Below, piece after piece: positions 35,777-44,024 of a stretch of DNA of 64,000 nucleotides. The notes under the pieces are model-generated. The model did not search any database, was not told the DNA's origin, and saw only the letters and a program-made list of their open reading frames with translations. Numbering within the stretch: the stretch's first letter is position 1; every line of letters begins with the position of its first letter. The stretch covers positions 1 to 64,000 of the forward strand of contig NZ_PIZU01000026.1 of assembly GCF_002838065.1 (NCBI RefSeq), read 5' to 3'. Source of the stretch: Mycobacterium hubeiense (lineage in GTDB: Bacteria; Actinomycetota; Actinomycetes; Mycobacteriales; Mycobacteriaceae). The translations under genes were made by a program, and so were the position numbers.

Positions 35777-37269
35777 TCACATTGTGAGGTGTCGCGCCCG
35801 CTGCCGAACCGCGGTCTTGTCCACCTTGCCGTTGGTGGTCATCGGCAACGAGTCGACGAATATGACGTGTCGCGGCCGCTTGAAGGCGGCGATGCGGGAG
35901 CGGACATGTGCGATGAGGTCGTCGGCACTGGGGTGGCGGCCCGTCCGGGCCACGACAACGGCGCAGATCGCCTCGCCCCAGTATTCGTCGGGTACGCCGA
36001 CAACCGCCGCCATATCGACGTCGGGATGAGCGGACAGCGCGTCCTCGACCTCGCGCGACGACACATTCTCTCCGCCGGTGACGATGACGTCCTTGAGCCG
36101 GTCCACCACGACCAGCCGCCCGTCGGCGTCGATCCGGCCGACGTCGCCGGTGCGCAGCCAGCCCTCGGCGTCGGTCAACCCGGGAGCCACCTGCGCGCCG
36201 CGCACCACGATCTCACCTACTTCGTCGGGCACCACGGCTGAACCGCCGGCGTCCACGATGCCGACCTCGACATCGCCGTGCGGGCGCCCGGCGGTGGCCA
36301 GCAGTGCCAGATCGCCGGCCGCGCCGGCCCGGTGCTCGTCGGGGCCGAGAAAGGTGACATTGCCGCCGGTTTCGGTCATGCCGTAGCCCTGGTGGAAGTC
36401 GACGTCGAGCGCCGCGATCGCGCGGCGGAGAAGATCAGCCGGGATGGCCGCCGATCCGTAGGCGATCGCCCGCAACGTCGGCAGCCTCGTCGCGCTCTCC
36501 TCTATATATGTCAGCAGCGCGTGCAGCATCGTCGGCGCCAGCGAACACGACGTCACACCGTATGTAGTGACGAGCTTTGCGAAGCTTGCCGGACGAAAGT
36601 GCGCCGTGAGCACCACCGTCGACTGCGCTGCGTGGTGAACGAGCAAGTTGTATCCGGCGATGTGACACATCGGGAAGGGGAGGAGATAGACACCGCCCGC
36701 AGCGACCGATCGGCCCGCGTGTTGACCGGCACCGCGGCCAGCAGGGAACGGTGCGTGTGCACTACCTCTTTCGGGGTGCCGGTCGAGCCGCTGGTGAACA
36801 ACAGCCAGGCGGGGTCGTCGGGCCGCGGCGACTCGCTGACGCGTGGTTCGTCCTGCGTCGCAAGCGACCACTCGTCGGAGTCCAGCTCCACCACTCTCTG
36901 GATCGATGGCACCTGATCGGCGATATCGGGTAGCGCCGCGAGGTAGTGGGAGTCTCCGACCACGATCGCGGGCCCCGTCGACGCCAATTGCGCCGCCTGT
37001 TCGCCCGGGCTGAGTCGCTGGTTGATCAGCACGAGGACTCGCCCGCTTCGTGGCACCCCGTAATAGAGGTGGGCATAGGCCACGCTGTTGTCGGCGATCA
37101 CCGCCACCCGGTCGCGCGGCCGAGTATGCCCGGCCACCCAGCCCGCCACAGCCCGGACTTGGCGATTGAACTCTTCGAAGGTCGCCGTCGTGCCATCAGC
37201 AGACACCACCGCCAGCCGCTGGGGTGCGATGGTCGCTGCCGTCGACACCAGATCGTGGAGCAGTTGCAC
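35777..37269 (-). pseudogene. Acyl-CoA synthetase (AMP-binding), frameshifted
   Basis: Two overlapping reading frames make one ~495-aa ANL-family enzyme. The N-terminal part MQLLHDLVSTAATIAPQRLA has the P-loop LLFTSGSTGTPKEVVHTHRS. It runs to about 36715, where the frame changes and VYLLPFPMCHIAGYNLL continues through YGMTETGGNVTF, WLRTGDVGRID and C-terminal NGKVDKTAVR. A single missing base near 36698-36718 explains the break. It would be inactive unless this is a sequence error. It diverges from the polyyne-type operon. Confidence 0.85.
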
Positions 37270-37315
37270 ATCCGAACCGTACGTCCCGCCTGGCGCACCC
37301 GTGTGGCGGCAAACA

Positions 37316-37347
37316 CCAAAATTTGGATAGGAGATGCGAAATTTTGG
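37316..37347. promoter_or_regulatory. 9-bp inverted repeat in the divergent promoter region
   Basis: CCAAAATTT (37316-37324) is the exact reverse complement of AAATTTTGG (37339-37347), with a 14-base spacer. The A/T-rich arms stand out from the GC-rich surroundings. It lies between the acyl-CoA synthetase pseudogene and the thioesterase-led operon and looks like an operator. No regulator gene is adjacent. Confidence 0.55.
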
Positions 37348-37375
37348 ACATCCCGTCCACCGTTCGCTTTACCCT
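37344..37375 (+). promoter_or_regulatory. Possible promoter of the thioesterase-FAAL operon
   Basis: TTGGAC (37344-37349) resembles a -35 and TACCCT (37370-37375) a TANNNT -10. The 20-base spacer is longer than usual, so the -35 is uncertain. It overlaps the right arm of the inverted repeat, so a bound repressor would block it. Confidence 0.4.
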
Positions 37376-37429
37376 TGCTGAAACGTCGGTGTCAGCGCGG
37401 GCACCGGTCGTAGCTCGTCCCGACTGGGG

Positions 37430-38227
37430 GTGGCGATCTTGACGGTGACCATCGCCGAGTTCCTGCGGGCCAGCGACCGAATCGACACCGCGGATCAGCG
37501 GACCTTCAACGGTTTCAGCGGGCTGCACGGCGGGTTGGCCGTCGCCAAGCTGGTGCATCAGATGCGCGCGGTGGTCCCAGCCACGGCCGAACTCGTCGCG
37601 GTCACGGCGCGGTTCATCCGGCCGTTGGTGTGGCCGATCGTCGTCGATGCCGACGTCGTCAAGCAGGGGGCGACGATAACGATTGCCAGCGCCACGGCGT
37701 CGACCGCAACACTTTCGGCGGGCACCAGCGTCGAAGCCACCGCCACATACGGCAACGGCACCGCGTCGGACGCCCCGACGTTCGCGCCGGAGATGCCGAC
37801 CGACATCGTCGGACGCCACGACGCACCGCCGTTGGACTTCCCCTCCGAGTTCGTGCCAATCTTCGAGCGGATGGAGATCCGGCCTGCGACGGACGAGTTG
37901 CCGTACAGCGGTTCAGCCCGCCCCGTCCTGTGCGGCTGGGTGAGGCTGCGCGACGACGTCCCGGTCAACGACGAGCGCATACCCATCCTCATCGACTCGT
38001 TGGCACCCTCCTATACCGCGATCCTGAGCGAGCTCAAAGCCGTTCCCACGGTGGAGATGTCGATTCAGCTGGCGGCGGGTGCGGCCGATGCGGCCTTCGA
38101 CTGGGCGCTGGTTCGGGCCGAGACGACATCCGCCGACTCCCGCGGGTTCGTACAGGAGACGATCGATATGTGGACCGAGGCAGGACGTCATCTCGCGAGC
38201 TGCACGCAACTGAGAATCGTGCGGTGA
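37430..38227 (+). CDS. TesB-like acyl-CoA thioesterase (hotdog)
   Basis: A 265-aa double-hotdog thioesterase-family protein (4HBT_3/TesB-like). NGFSGLHGGLAVAKLVHQM resembles the central helix with the Gly-Gly of such enzymes, and the second hotdog includes PILIDSLAPSYTAILSE. It would release fatty acid from acyl-CoA, which could feed the FAAL one base downstream. Start GTG 37430 follows a GGGGG purine run. It is the first gene of an eight-gene operon with 0-13-base spacing or overlaps. Confidence 0.78.
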   Translation: MAILTVTIAEFLRASDRIDTADQRTFNGFSGLHGGLAVAKLVHQMRAVVPATAELVAVTARFIRPLVWPIVVDADVVKQGATITIASATASTATLSAGTSVEATATYGNGTASDAPTFAPEMPTDIVGRHDAPPLDFPSEFVPIFERMEIRPATDELPYSGSARPVLCGWVRLRDDVPVNDERIPILIDSLAPSYTAILSELKAVPTVEMSIQLAAGAADAAFDWALVRAETTSADSRGFVQETIDMWTEAGRHLASCTQLRIVR

Positions 38228-38228
38228 G

Positions 38229-39935
38229 GTGAAACAACCAGGACAGCGAAACACATTGGGCGGCAAGCAAAGCAGTATCGTCGATGTCGTGTCGGCCAGG
38301 GCCTCGTGCGAGGCGTTGGCCTATGTGTTCCTGGCGGACGGCACCTCCGCCAGTGAACTCCGATGGACATTTGCCGACGTCGCGGACAACTCCCGCAGGT
38401 TCGCTGCACTCTTGCGCGACAACGGCGTCGACGGTGGCGACCGAGTGTTGCTCGCGGTGAACCCAAGCCTCGAGTACATCGCTGCGCTGTACGGGATCAT
38501 GCAACTCGGCGCGGTGCCCGTGCCCTGCTTTCCGCCACTGCGCCCGAAAGAACTGGACCGGTTCGAAGCGATCACGCTCGATTGCCGTCCCCGAGCGATT
38601 GTCATCGACGCGATGTACGACGGCCAGATGGCGGCGTTGAAGAATCGGCCGGCGTTCGCCCGGTTGGATCTTGTGACGGTGTACACCGACGGTGCACCGT
38701 CAACCCAAGCCGCCGAGGCGAATTCGGATCCGCCCGGGCGGGATGCGTTGGCCCTCATCCAGTACACCTCCGGCTCGACCGGATCCCCCAAAGGCGTCTG
38801 CCTGACGCACGACAACGTGGTGAGCAACTGCGAGGCCCTCGGGCGCAGCATGGGCCACGACCCCGATCGGGTCGGCCTGTCTTGGTTGCCCCCGTATCAC
38901 GACATGGGACTGATGGGGACGATCATCCTGTCGATGTATCACGGGTGGCCGCTGGTCCTGATGTCGCCGATGCATTTCGTCCAACAGCCTCTGCGCTGGC
39001 TGCAGGCGATTGATGACTACGGTGTGTCGATCACCGTCGGGCCGAACTTCTCTCTCGCCCTGTGCGCAGAAGCGCTGTGCGACGAAGCTGTCGGTGAGTT
39101 GGACCTTTCGACCGTCAGGCAGTGGTACTGCGGCGCCGAGCCGATCAGCGCCGACACCCTCGCACTGTTCCAGCGCGCCACCGAGCCGTTCGGATTCGAC
39201 ATGCGCGCACTCATCCCGTGCTACGGCATGGCCGAGGCGACACTGTTCGTCTCGGGGAAGCGGGCCGGCGCCCGCTACCGGACCGACCACACACCCGACC
39301 AGAGCGGGCGAACTGTGGTCAGTTGCGGCGATGTCGACGCCGCGCACACGGTGCGAATCGTCGACCCGCAGACGCTGACGCGACTCGACGACGGCGTGGT
39401 CGGCGAGATCTGGGTAGCCGGAAGAAGCGTTGCCGCAGGCTATTACAACAAACCAGAACTGACCCGCGAAACCTTCCGCGCGCGACTCGTTGGCGATGAC
39501 GACGATTATCTGCGCACCGGTGATCTCGGGTTTCTGCGCTCGGGTGAGCTGTACGTGACCGGCAGGTTGAAGGATCTGATCATCGTCAACGGTCGCAACA
39601 TCTACCCGCACGACGTCGAAGCGGCCGTCGTGGCCGCCGATCGCAGCCTGCGCACCGCGGTCGCGTTCTCCCTCGATGAGGATGACATCGAAAGGCTGTG
39701 TGTGGTGGCCGAAGTCGGCGACCACGACGTCACCGCCGGTGCGTTGTCGGCAGTGCGTGAGAGCATCCGCGTCACCGTCACGTCGGAGTTCGGCGTCGCC
39801 CCGGACATCCTGCTGTGTCCTCGACGCGCGATTCCCACCACCACCAGCGGGAAGGTGCGACGCCAGGAGGCTCGGCGGATGCTCGTCGCCGACGAATTGC
39901 CGCTGATCGAGGCGAAACAGGAATGCACGGCATGA
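38229..39935 (+). CDS. Fatty acyl-AMP ligase (FAAL), first copy
   Basis: A 568-aa adenylate-forming enzyme. The P-loop IQYTSGSTGSPKGV is at ~176-189 and retains Lys. LSWLPPYHDMGLMGTIILSM is a FAAL-type HDMGL motif, with later YGMAEATLFVSG, YLRTGDLGFL and GRNIYPHDVE. FAALs activate free fatty acids as acyl-AMP and pass them to an ACP, not to CoA. It is the expected loading enzyme for the ACP at 41787. Its stop overlaps the first desaturase (ATGA). GTG 38229 starts one base after the thioesterase gene. Confidence 0.9.
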   Translation: MKQPGQRNTLGGKQSSIVDVVSARASCEALAYVFLADGTSASELRWTFADVADNSRRFAALLRDNGVDGGDRVLLAVNPSLEYIAALYGIMQLGAVPVPCFPPLRPKELDRFEAITLDCRPRAIVIDAMYDGQMAALKNRPAFARLDLVTVYTDGAPSTQAAEANSDPPGRDALALIQYTSGSTGSPKGVCLTHDNVVSNCEALGRSMGHDPDRVGLSWLPPYHDMGLMGTIILSMYHGWPLVLMSPMHFVQQPLRWLQAIDDYGVSITVGPNFSLALCAEALCDEAVGELDLSTVRQWYCGAEPISADTLALFQRATEPFGFDMRALIPCYGMAEATLFVSGKRAGARYRTDHTPDQSGRTVVSCGDVDAAHTVRIVDPQTLTRLDDGVVGEIWVAGRSVAAGYYNKPELTRETFRARLVGDDDDYLRTGDLGFLRSGELYVTGRLKDLIIVNGRNIYPHDVEAAVVAADRSLRTAVAFSLDEDDIERLCVVAEVGDHDVTAGALSAVRESIRVTVTSEFGVAPDILLCPRRAIPTTTSGKVRRQEARRMLVADELPLIEAKQECTA

Positions 39936-40855
39936 CGACCGAGACAGTCAATTCCTCACAGGCGCAACGCGATGTCGTCGCCTCGCGGCTGGCGTACCTG
40001 ACGGTCGGCGTGCCGACTCTGGGTACTGCCGGGGCGGTCGCGTACGCCATACATGACGGACTGTGGGTCTCCGACATCGTCTTGTTCGTCGTCATGTACA
40101 CCATCACCGCGATAGGTGTCGAGGTCGGCCTGCACCGATACTTCACACACCGGTCGTTCGACGCCACCGAACCCGTCAAGGTGTTCCTCGGCGCCGCAGG
40201 CTCGATGGCCGCACAGGGCCCGATCGTGTTCTGGGTGGCCAACCATCGCATCCACCACGCATTCGCAGACACGGATCGCGACCCGCACTCACCGCGACCA
40301 CAGGGGCCGGGAATGCGTGGACGGGTGAAAGGCCTGTGGCACGGGCACGTCGGTTGGCTGTTCAGAGTCAATAGGATCGACTGGAGCCGGCACACCCGCG
40401 ACTGGCTCGCCGACCGCCGCGTGATGTCCATCAACACCCAGTACTTCACGCTGGTGGTGCTCGGAATTGCGCTGCCGGGTGTCGTCGGTGGCGTGGTGAC
40501 CCAGTCCCTGCACGGCGTCATCGGCGGCGTGCTGTGGGGCGGGTTTGCCCGGATCTTTGCACTCGACCACGCCACCTGGGCGGTGAACTCGTTGGGGCAC
40601 ACCATCGGCAACCGCGCGTTCGCCCTGCGCGACGACAGTCGCAACGTCGGGGTGTTGGCCCCGCCGACCCTCGGCGGGTCGTGGCACAACAATCATCACG
40701 CCCGACCGTCGTTGGCGCAGACCAGAAGACACTGGTGGCAGCTTGATCTGGCAGGGGAGTTGATCCGGCTCCTGGATCGGGTCGGACTGGTCCGCAACGT
40801 TCGCTACTTGTCGTCGTCGGAACGTGCAGGAGAAGAGCATGGACGCCGCAATTAG
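39932..40855 (+). CDS. Membrane fatty acid desaturase, SCD (delta-9) type, first copy
   Basis: 307-aa di-iron membrane desaturase with all three His boxes: HRYFTH (68-73), HRIHH (105-109) and HNNHH (252-256). Hydrophobic helix pairs lie at ~20-60 and ~160-200. ATG 39932 overlaps the FAAL stop; ATG 39923 is possible. In polyyne clusters, desaturases of this class turn acyl-ACP single bonds into double and triple bonds. Acyl-CoA desaturation is the ordinary alternative, but the packing with FAAL and ACP argues for acyl-ACP. Confidence 0.9.
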   Translation: MTTETVNSSQAQRDVVASRLAYLTVGVPTLGTAGAVAYAIHDGLWVSDIVLFVVMYTITAIGVEVGLHRYFTHRSFDATEPVKVFLGAAGSMAAQGPIVFWVANHRIHHAFADTDRDPHSPRPQGPGMRGRVKGLWHGHVGWLFRVNRIDWSRHTRDWLADRRVMSINTQYFTLVVLGIALPGVVGGVVTQSLHGVIGGVLWGGFARIFALDHATWAVNSLGHTIGNRAFALRDDSRNVGVLAPPTLGGSWHNNHHARPSLAQTRRHWWQLDLAGELIRLLDRVGLVRNVRYLSSSERAGEEHGRRN

Positions 40856-41783
40856 AGACCAATCGCTGACACGCGCGATCGTGCAACTCAACCCGCAAAG
40901 TGCGCGCGCCAAACGCGTCGTCGCGTTGGTCACCATCGGTGTCCCCGCCATCGGTTTCGTCGTCGCGTGCTATCTGATCGCCACCGGGCGCGCCACCGCC
41001 CTCGACTACACGCTGTTCGCGGTGTTCTACGCGATCCAGATGTTCGGCATCACCATCGGTTTCCACCGGTATGCCGCGCATAAGTCATTCAAGACCTCCC
41101 GCTTCTTCGAGGGCATATTGATGATCACCGGATCCATGGCGCTGGAGGGTCCGCTGTTCTTCTGGGTGAGCACCCACCGGCGCCACCATCGGTTCGCCGA
41201 TCAGCCCGGCGACCCGCATTCGCCCAACCTCAGCGGCGCCGGGCTGGGTGGAAAGTTGAAAGGCCTGTGGTATTCCCACATCCCGTGGATGTTCAGCGGT
41301 GAGGAATCACGGGTCAACGTGTTCGCCCCTGATGTGCTGCGCGACCGGCATCTGTACACGTACAACCGCACCTATCCCATCTGGGCGCTGTTGAGCCTGC
41401 TCCTTCCCGCGGTGCTGGGCCTCGCCATCGGCGGGACGGCGCAGGCTGCCTTCTCGGGCTTCATCTTCGGCGGGCTGGCCCGCGTTTTCCTGGCCAATCA
41501 GGCGGCGTGGTGTGTCGGATCGATCAGTCACATGTTCGGGTCGCGGCCTTTTGTCACCCGAGACAACAGCGCCAACAACTGGCCCGTCGCGGTGTTCACC
41601 TTCGGCGAAGGCCTGCAGAACAACCATCACGCGTTCCCCAGCGCCTATCGCCATGGAATGCGGTGGTGGGAACCGGATCTCAGTGGTTGGGTGCTGGCTC
41701 TGCTTCGCAGGGCCGGGATCGTGTGGGATCTGCGCATGCCGGATCGCCGGATGATCACCGAACGCCTGCGACGAGAAGAGTGA
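40839..41783 (+). CDS. Membrane fatty acid desaturase, SCD type, second copy
   Basis: 314 aa, related to but clearly different from the first desaturase. His boxes are HRYAAH (IGFHRYAAHKSF), HRRHH (STHRRHHRFAD) and QNNHHAFP. ATG 40839 with AGGAGA 8 bases upstream lies within the end of the previous gene (17-base overlap). The spacing to the ACP is only three bases. Two non-identical SCD-type enzymes next to an ACP are a hallmark of polyyne loci; one or both may be acetylenases. Confidence 0.9.
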   Translation: MDAAIRDQSLTRAIVQLNPQSARAKRVVALVTIGVPAIGFVVACYLIATGRATALDYTLFAVFYAIQMFGITIGFHRYAAHKSFKTSRFFEGILMITGSMALEGPLFFWVSTHRRHHRFADQPGDPHSPNLSGAGLGGKLKGLWYSHIPWMFSGEESRVNVFAPDVLRDRHLYTYNRTYPIWALLSLLLPAVLGLAIGGTAQAAFSGFIFGGLARVFLANQAAWCVGSISHMFGSRPFVTRDNSANNWPVAVFTFGEGLQNNHHAFPSAYRHGMRWWEPDLSGWVLALLRRAGIVWDLRMPDRRMITERLRREE

Positions 41784-41786
41784 GGT

Positions 41787-42074
41787 ATGTTCCGACGCAC
41801 GAAGATCGCCACCATCGACGGCGAGTTGACGCACGACAAGTTGCGGGGCTGGTTGGTCACCGAACTGGCACGCCGCGTCAAATGCCCGGAGTCCGAGGTC
41901 GACACGGCCAAATCGTTCGAGGCCTACGGGCTCGACTCGCGCACCGCCGTGCAGGTGTCCGGGGCGCTGGAAAAGGTCGTCGAACGGCGGTTGTCGCCAG
42001 CGATTCTGTTCGATCATCCGACGATCGACGATCTCGCCGCCTATCTGTCCCAGGAACTTCGGCTGCACAGCTAG
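41787..42074 (+). CDS. Acyl carrier protein
   Basis: A 95-aa carrier protein. Phosphopantetheine attachment is Ser51 in AYGLDSRTAVQVSG (DSR instead of the common DSL). The helical pattern KLRGWLVTELARRV...ILFDHPTIDDLAAYLSQEL is typical of type II or PKS-like ACPs. It stands alone without PKS or NRPS, between desaturase genes, so it is probably the platform on which the FAAL-loaded chain is desaturated. Confidence 0.92.
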   Translation: MFRRTKIATIDGELTHDKLRGWLVTELARRVKCPESEVDTAKSFEAYGLDSRTAVQVSGALEKVVERRLSPAILFDHPTIDDLAAYLSQELRLHS

Positions 42075-42081
42075 TCATGTC

Positions 42082-43161
42082 ATGACGTCACCCGCCCCAC
42101 CGATCGAACCTGATGCGAGGTTCATCGCATTCCTCGAGAAGAGCCAGGCCATCGAGGGACGCAGGCTAGCCGCGGCCATTCCGCGGGAGTACATGCAGCC
42201 GTCGGTCGCACGCGGATTCGCCGGGTTGGCAGTAAGTTTGGTGATCTACGCCGGCGCCATCGCCACGATCGCCGTGCTCGATCGATGGTATTTCACCGTC
42301 CCACTGGTCGTGGTCGCCGGTCTGGGTGGATGGGGTTTGCACTGTGTCGGCCACGACTGCGGACACGGATCGTTCTCGCGAAATCGCCGGCTGAACTTCG
42401 TGATCGGACACCTGGCGCTGTTGCCGCTGCTGTATCCGTTCCACGCCTGGCGGCATGTGCACAACTGGCACCACTCACACACCAACAGTCTGGAGCTCGA
42501 TGTCGACTGGCGCCCGATATCCGAGGCCGTCTACCGCCGGATGCCGCTGAGGGAGCGCATCCTCTACGTCAGCCTGCGCAGCTGGGCGGTGTGGGCGGGA
42601 TCGATCAACTACTGGGCGTCCTCGGCATTTTCGCCCTCGTACTTCCCGAAGCGGGAGCAACGACGCGACGTGCGCCGGTCGATCGCGTTCGTCGCCGTCG
42701 TCGGCGGCGCTTATCTCGCAACCCTCGGCTACTTCACCGGGTGGCAGGGTCTGCTGCTGTACTTCGTTGCGCCGTGGTTTGCGATCCACACGTGGTTCAG
42801 CATCACCACGTTGATGCACCACAGCTGCGAGGACATTCCGTACCTCAGCGAGAAGTACTGGACACGCAACGCCAGCCGGTTACTGGTCACCACCGACTAT
42901 GTCTACCCGCGTTGGCTGTTGTATCTCACTCACAACATCTCGCTGCACACGGCGCATCACGTCGCCACCGCGATACCGTTCTACCACCTGCGCAAGGCGC
43001 AGGCCGCACTGACGCAGGCCTATCCGGGCATGGTGCGCGTCGAGAAGGCGAATCTGCCGAAGCTGTGGAACATTCTGCGCAAGTGCCGGTTCTACGACCC
43101 CATCTCCGGACTCTATTCGACGCATCGCCTGCAGCGCGCGGACAAAGCGAGTCGGGTGTGA
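42082..43161 (+). CDS. FAD2-type (delta-12-like) membrane desaturase/acetylenase
   Basis: 359 aa of the PF00487 fatty acid desaturase class, different from the two SCD-type proteins. His boxes are HDCGH (91-95), HNWHH (127-131) and HTAHH (289-293). A late LMHHSCEDIPYL segment is typical of FAD2-like enzymes. Plant and fungal members of this class include acetylenases. It starts seven bases after the ACP and overlaps the hydrolase (GTGA). A role in making conjugated triple bonds is proposed from context only. Confidence 0.88.
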   Translation: MTSPAPPIEPDARFIAFLEKSQAIEGRRLAAAIPREYMQPSVARGFAGLAVSLVIYAGAIATIAVLDRWYFTVPLVVVAGLGGWGLHCVGHDCGHGSFSRNRRLNFVIGHLALLPLLYPFHAWRHVHNWHHSHTNSLELDVDWRPISEAVYRRMPLRERILYVSLRSWAVWAGSINYWASSAFSPSYFPKREQRRDVRRSIAFVAVVGGAYLATLGYFTGWQGLLLYFVAPWFAIHTWFSITTLMHHSCEDIPYLSEKYWTRNASRLLVTTDYVYPRWLLYLTHNISLHTAHHVATAIPFYHLRKAQAALTQAYPGMVRVEKANLPKLWNILRKCRFYDPISGLYSTHRLQRADKASRV

Positions 43162-44024
43162 ACGCGATGGCGCTTGTCGCGCCGGCTCTGGCGCGGGCAC
43201 ATCGAGTGTTGCCGCGAGCCGCGGGATACGTGCACACCGCGATGTTCGTCAACACGCGCGGCCTCGGCAGCGCGCCGAACGACCTGTGTCCGCTCGGTGC
43301 TGAGCGGGTGGCGGTGGCCGGTGTGCCGAGAGTGGCGGCGGTATACCGCTGGGGCGGAGGAGATCCCACTGTCTTGGCGCTGCACGGATGGGGTACGGAG
43401 AGCACCACCATGACACCGGTGGCCGACGCCGCGGTGGCCGCCGGGGCAACTGTGATCAGTTTCGATGCGCCGGGACATGGTGCGTCGCCGGGGTCGCAGG
43501 CGACGATCACCGAATATGCCCGAGCCGTACGTGAAGTGCTGCAGCACTTTTCGAGCATCCACACCGTCGTGGCGCATTCGCTGGCGGCCATCGCCGCCGT
43601 CGGCGCGGTGGCGGAGAGTTGTGCCAGCAATGTGCGCAGCATGCTGCTGCTCGCACCGGCATGCTCGCTGGCGCGTGTGCTGGACCGCTGGGTCGCGGAC
43701 CGGGGACTTCCTGCAGGCGTGGGGCAACTGATCGAACGTGAACTGGCGCGCCGTGACGGAATCGCCGTATCACACTGGGACATCAGGACACTCGCACTGC
43801 CCGCCGCGGTTGATGTGACGATCATTCACGACCCTGGCGACAGGTCGGTGCCGCTGGCTGACTCTCATCTGATTGCCGCGGCGGTCCCTGCCCACATCCA
43901 GCACGTGGCGGCAGGCACCGGCCACCACGCGATAGTGGGCAGCGACGAAATGCGGACCGCATTGGCGGCCACTCTGCACTGTGAACCGAGCCGAACAGGA
44001 AGGTACCGCGATGTTGGTGAGTGA
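43158..44024 (+). CDS. Alpha/beta hydrolase, probable acyl-ACP thioesterase
   Basis: A 288-aa alpha/beta hydrolase. The oxyanion-hole motif is LALHGWGTES. The nucleophile is Ser141 in VVAHSLAAIAA (AHSLA in place of GxSxG), the acid is Asp in IIHDPGDRSVP, and the His is in AGTGHHAIV. The position after the third desaturase equals that of the thioesterase/hydrolase in known polyyne loci, where it releases the product from ACP. The 3' end overlaps the second FAAL by 14 bases. A longer in-frame ORF is shadow of the desaturase. Confidence 0.82.
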   Translation: MNAMALVAPALARAHRVLPRAAGYVHTAMFVNTRGLGSAPNDLCPLGAERVAVAGVPRVAAVYRWGGGDPTVLALHGWGTESTTMTPVADAAVAAGATVISFDAPGHGASPGSQATITEYARAVREVLQHFSSIHTVVAHSLAAIAAVGAVAESCASNVRSMLLLAPACSLARVLDRWVADRGLPAGVGQLIERELARRDGIAVSHWDIRTLALPAAVDVTIIHDPGDRSVPLADSHLIAAAVPAHIQHVAAGTGHHAIVGSDEMRTALAATLHCEPSRTGRYRDVGE

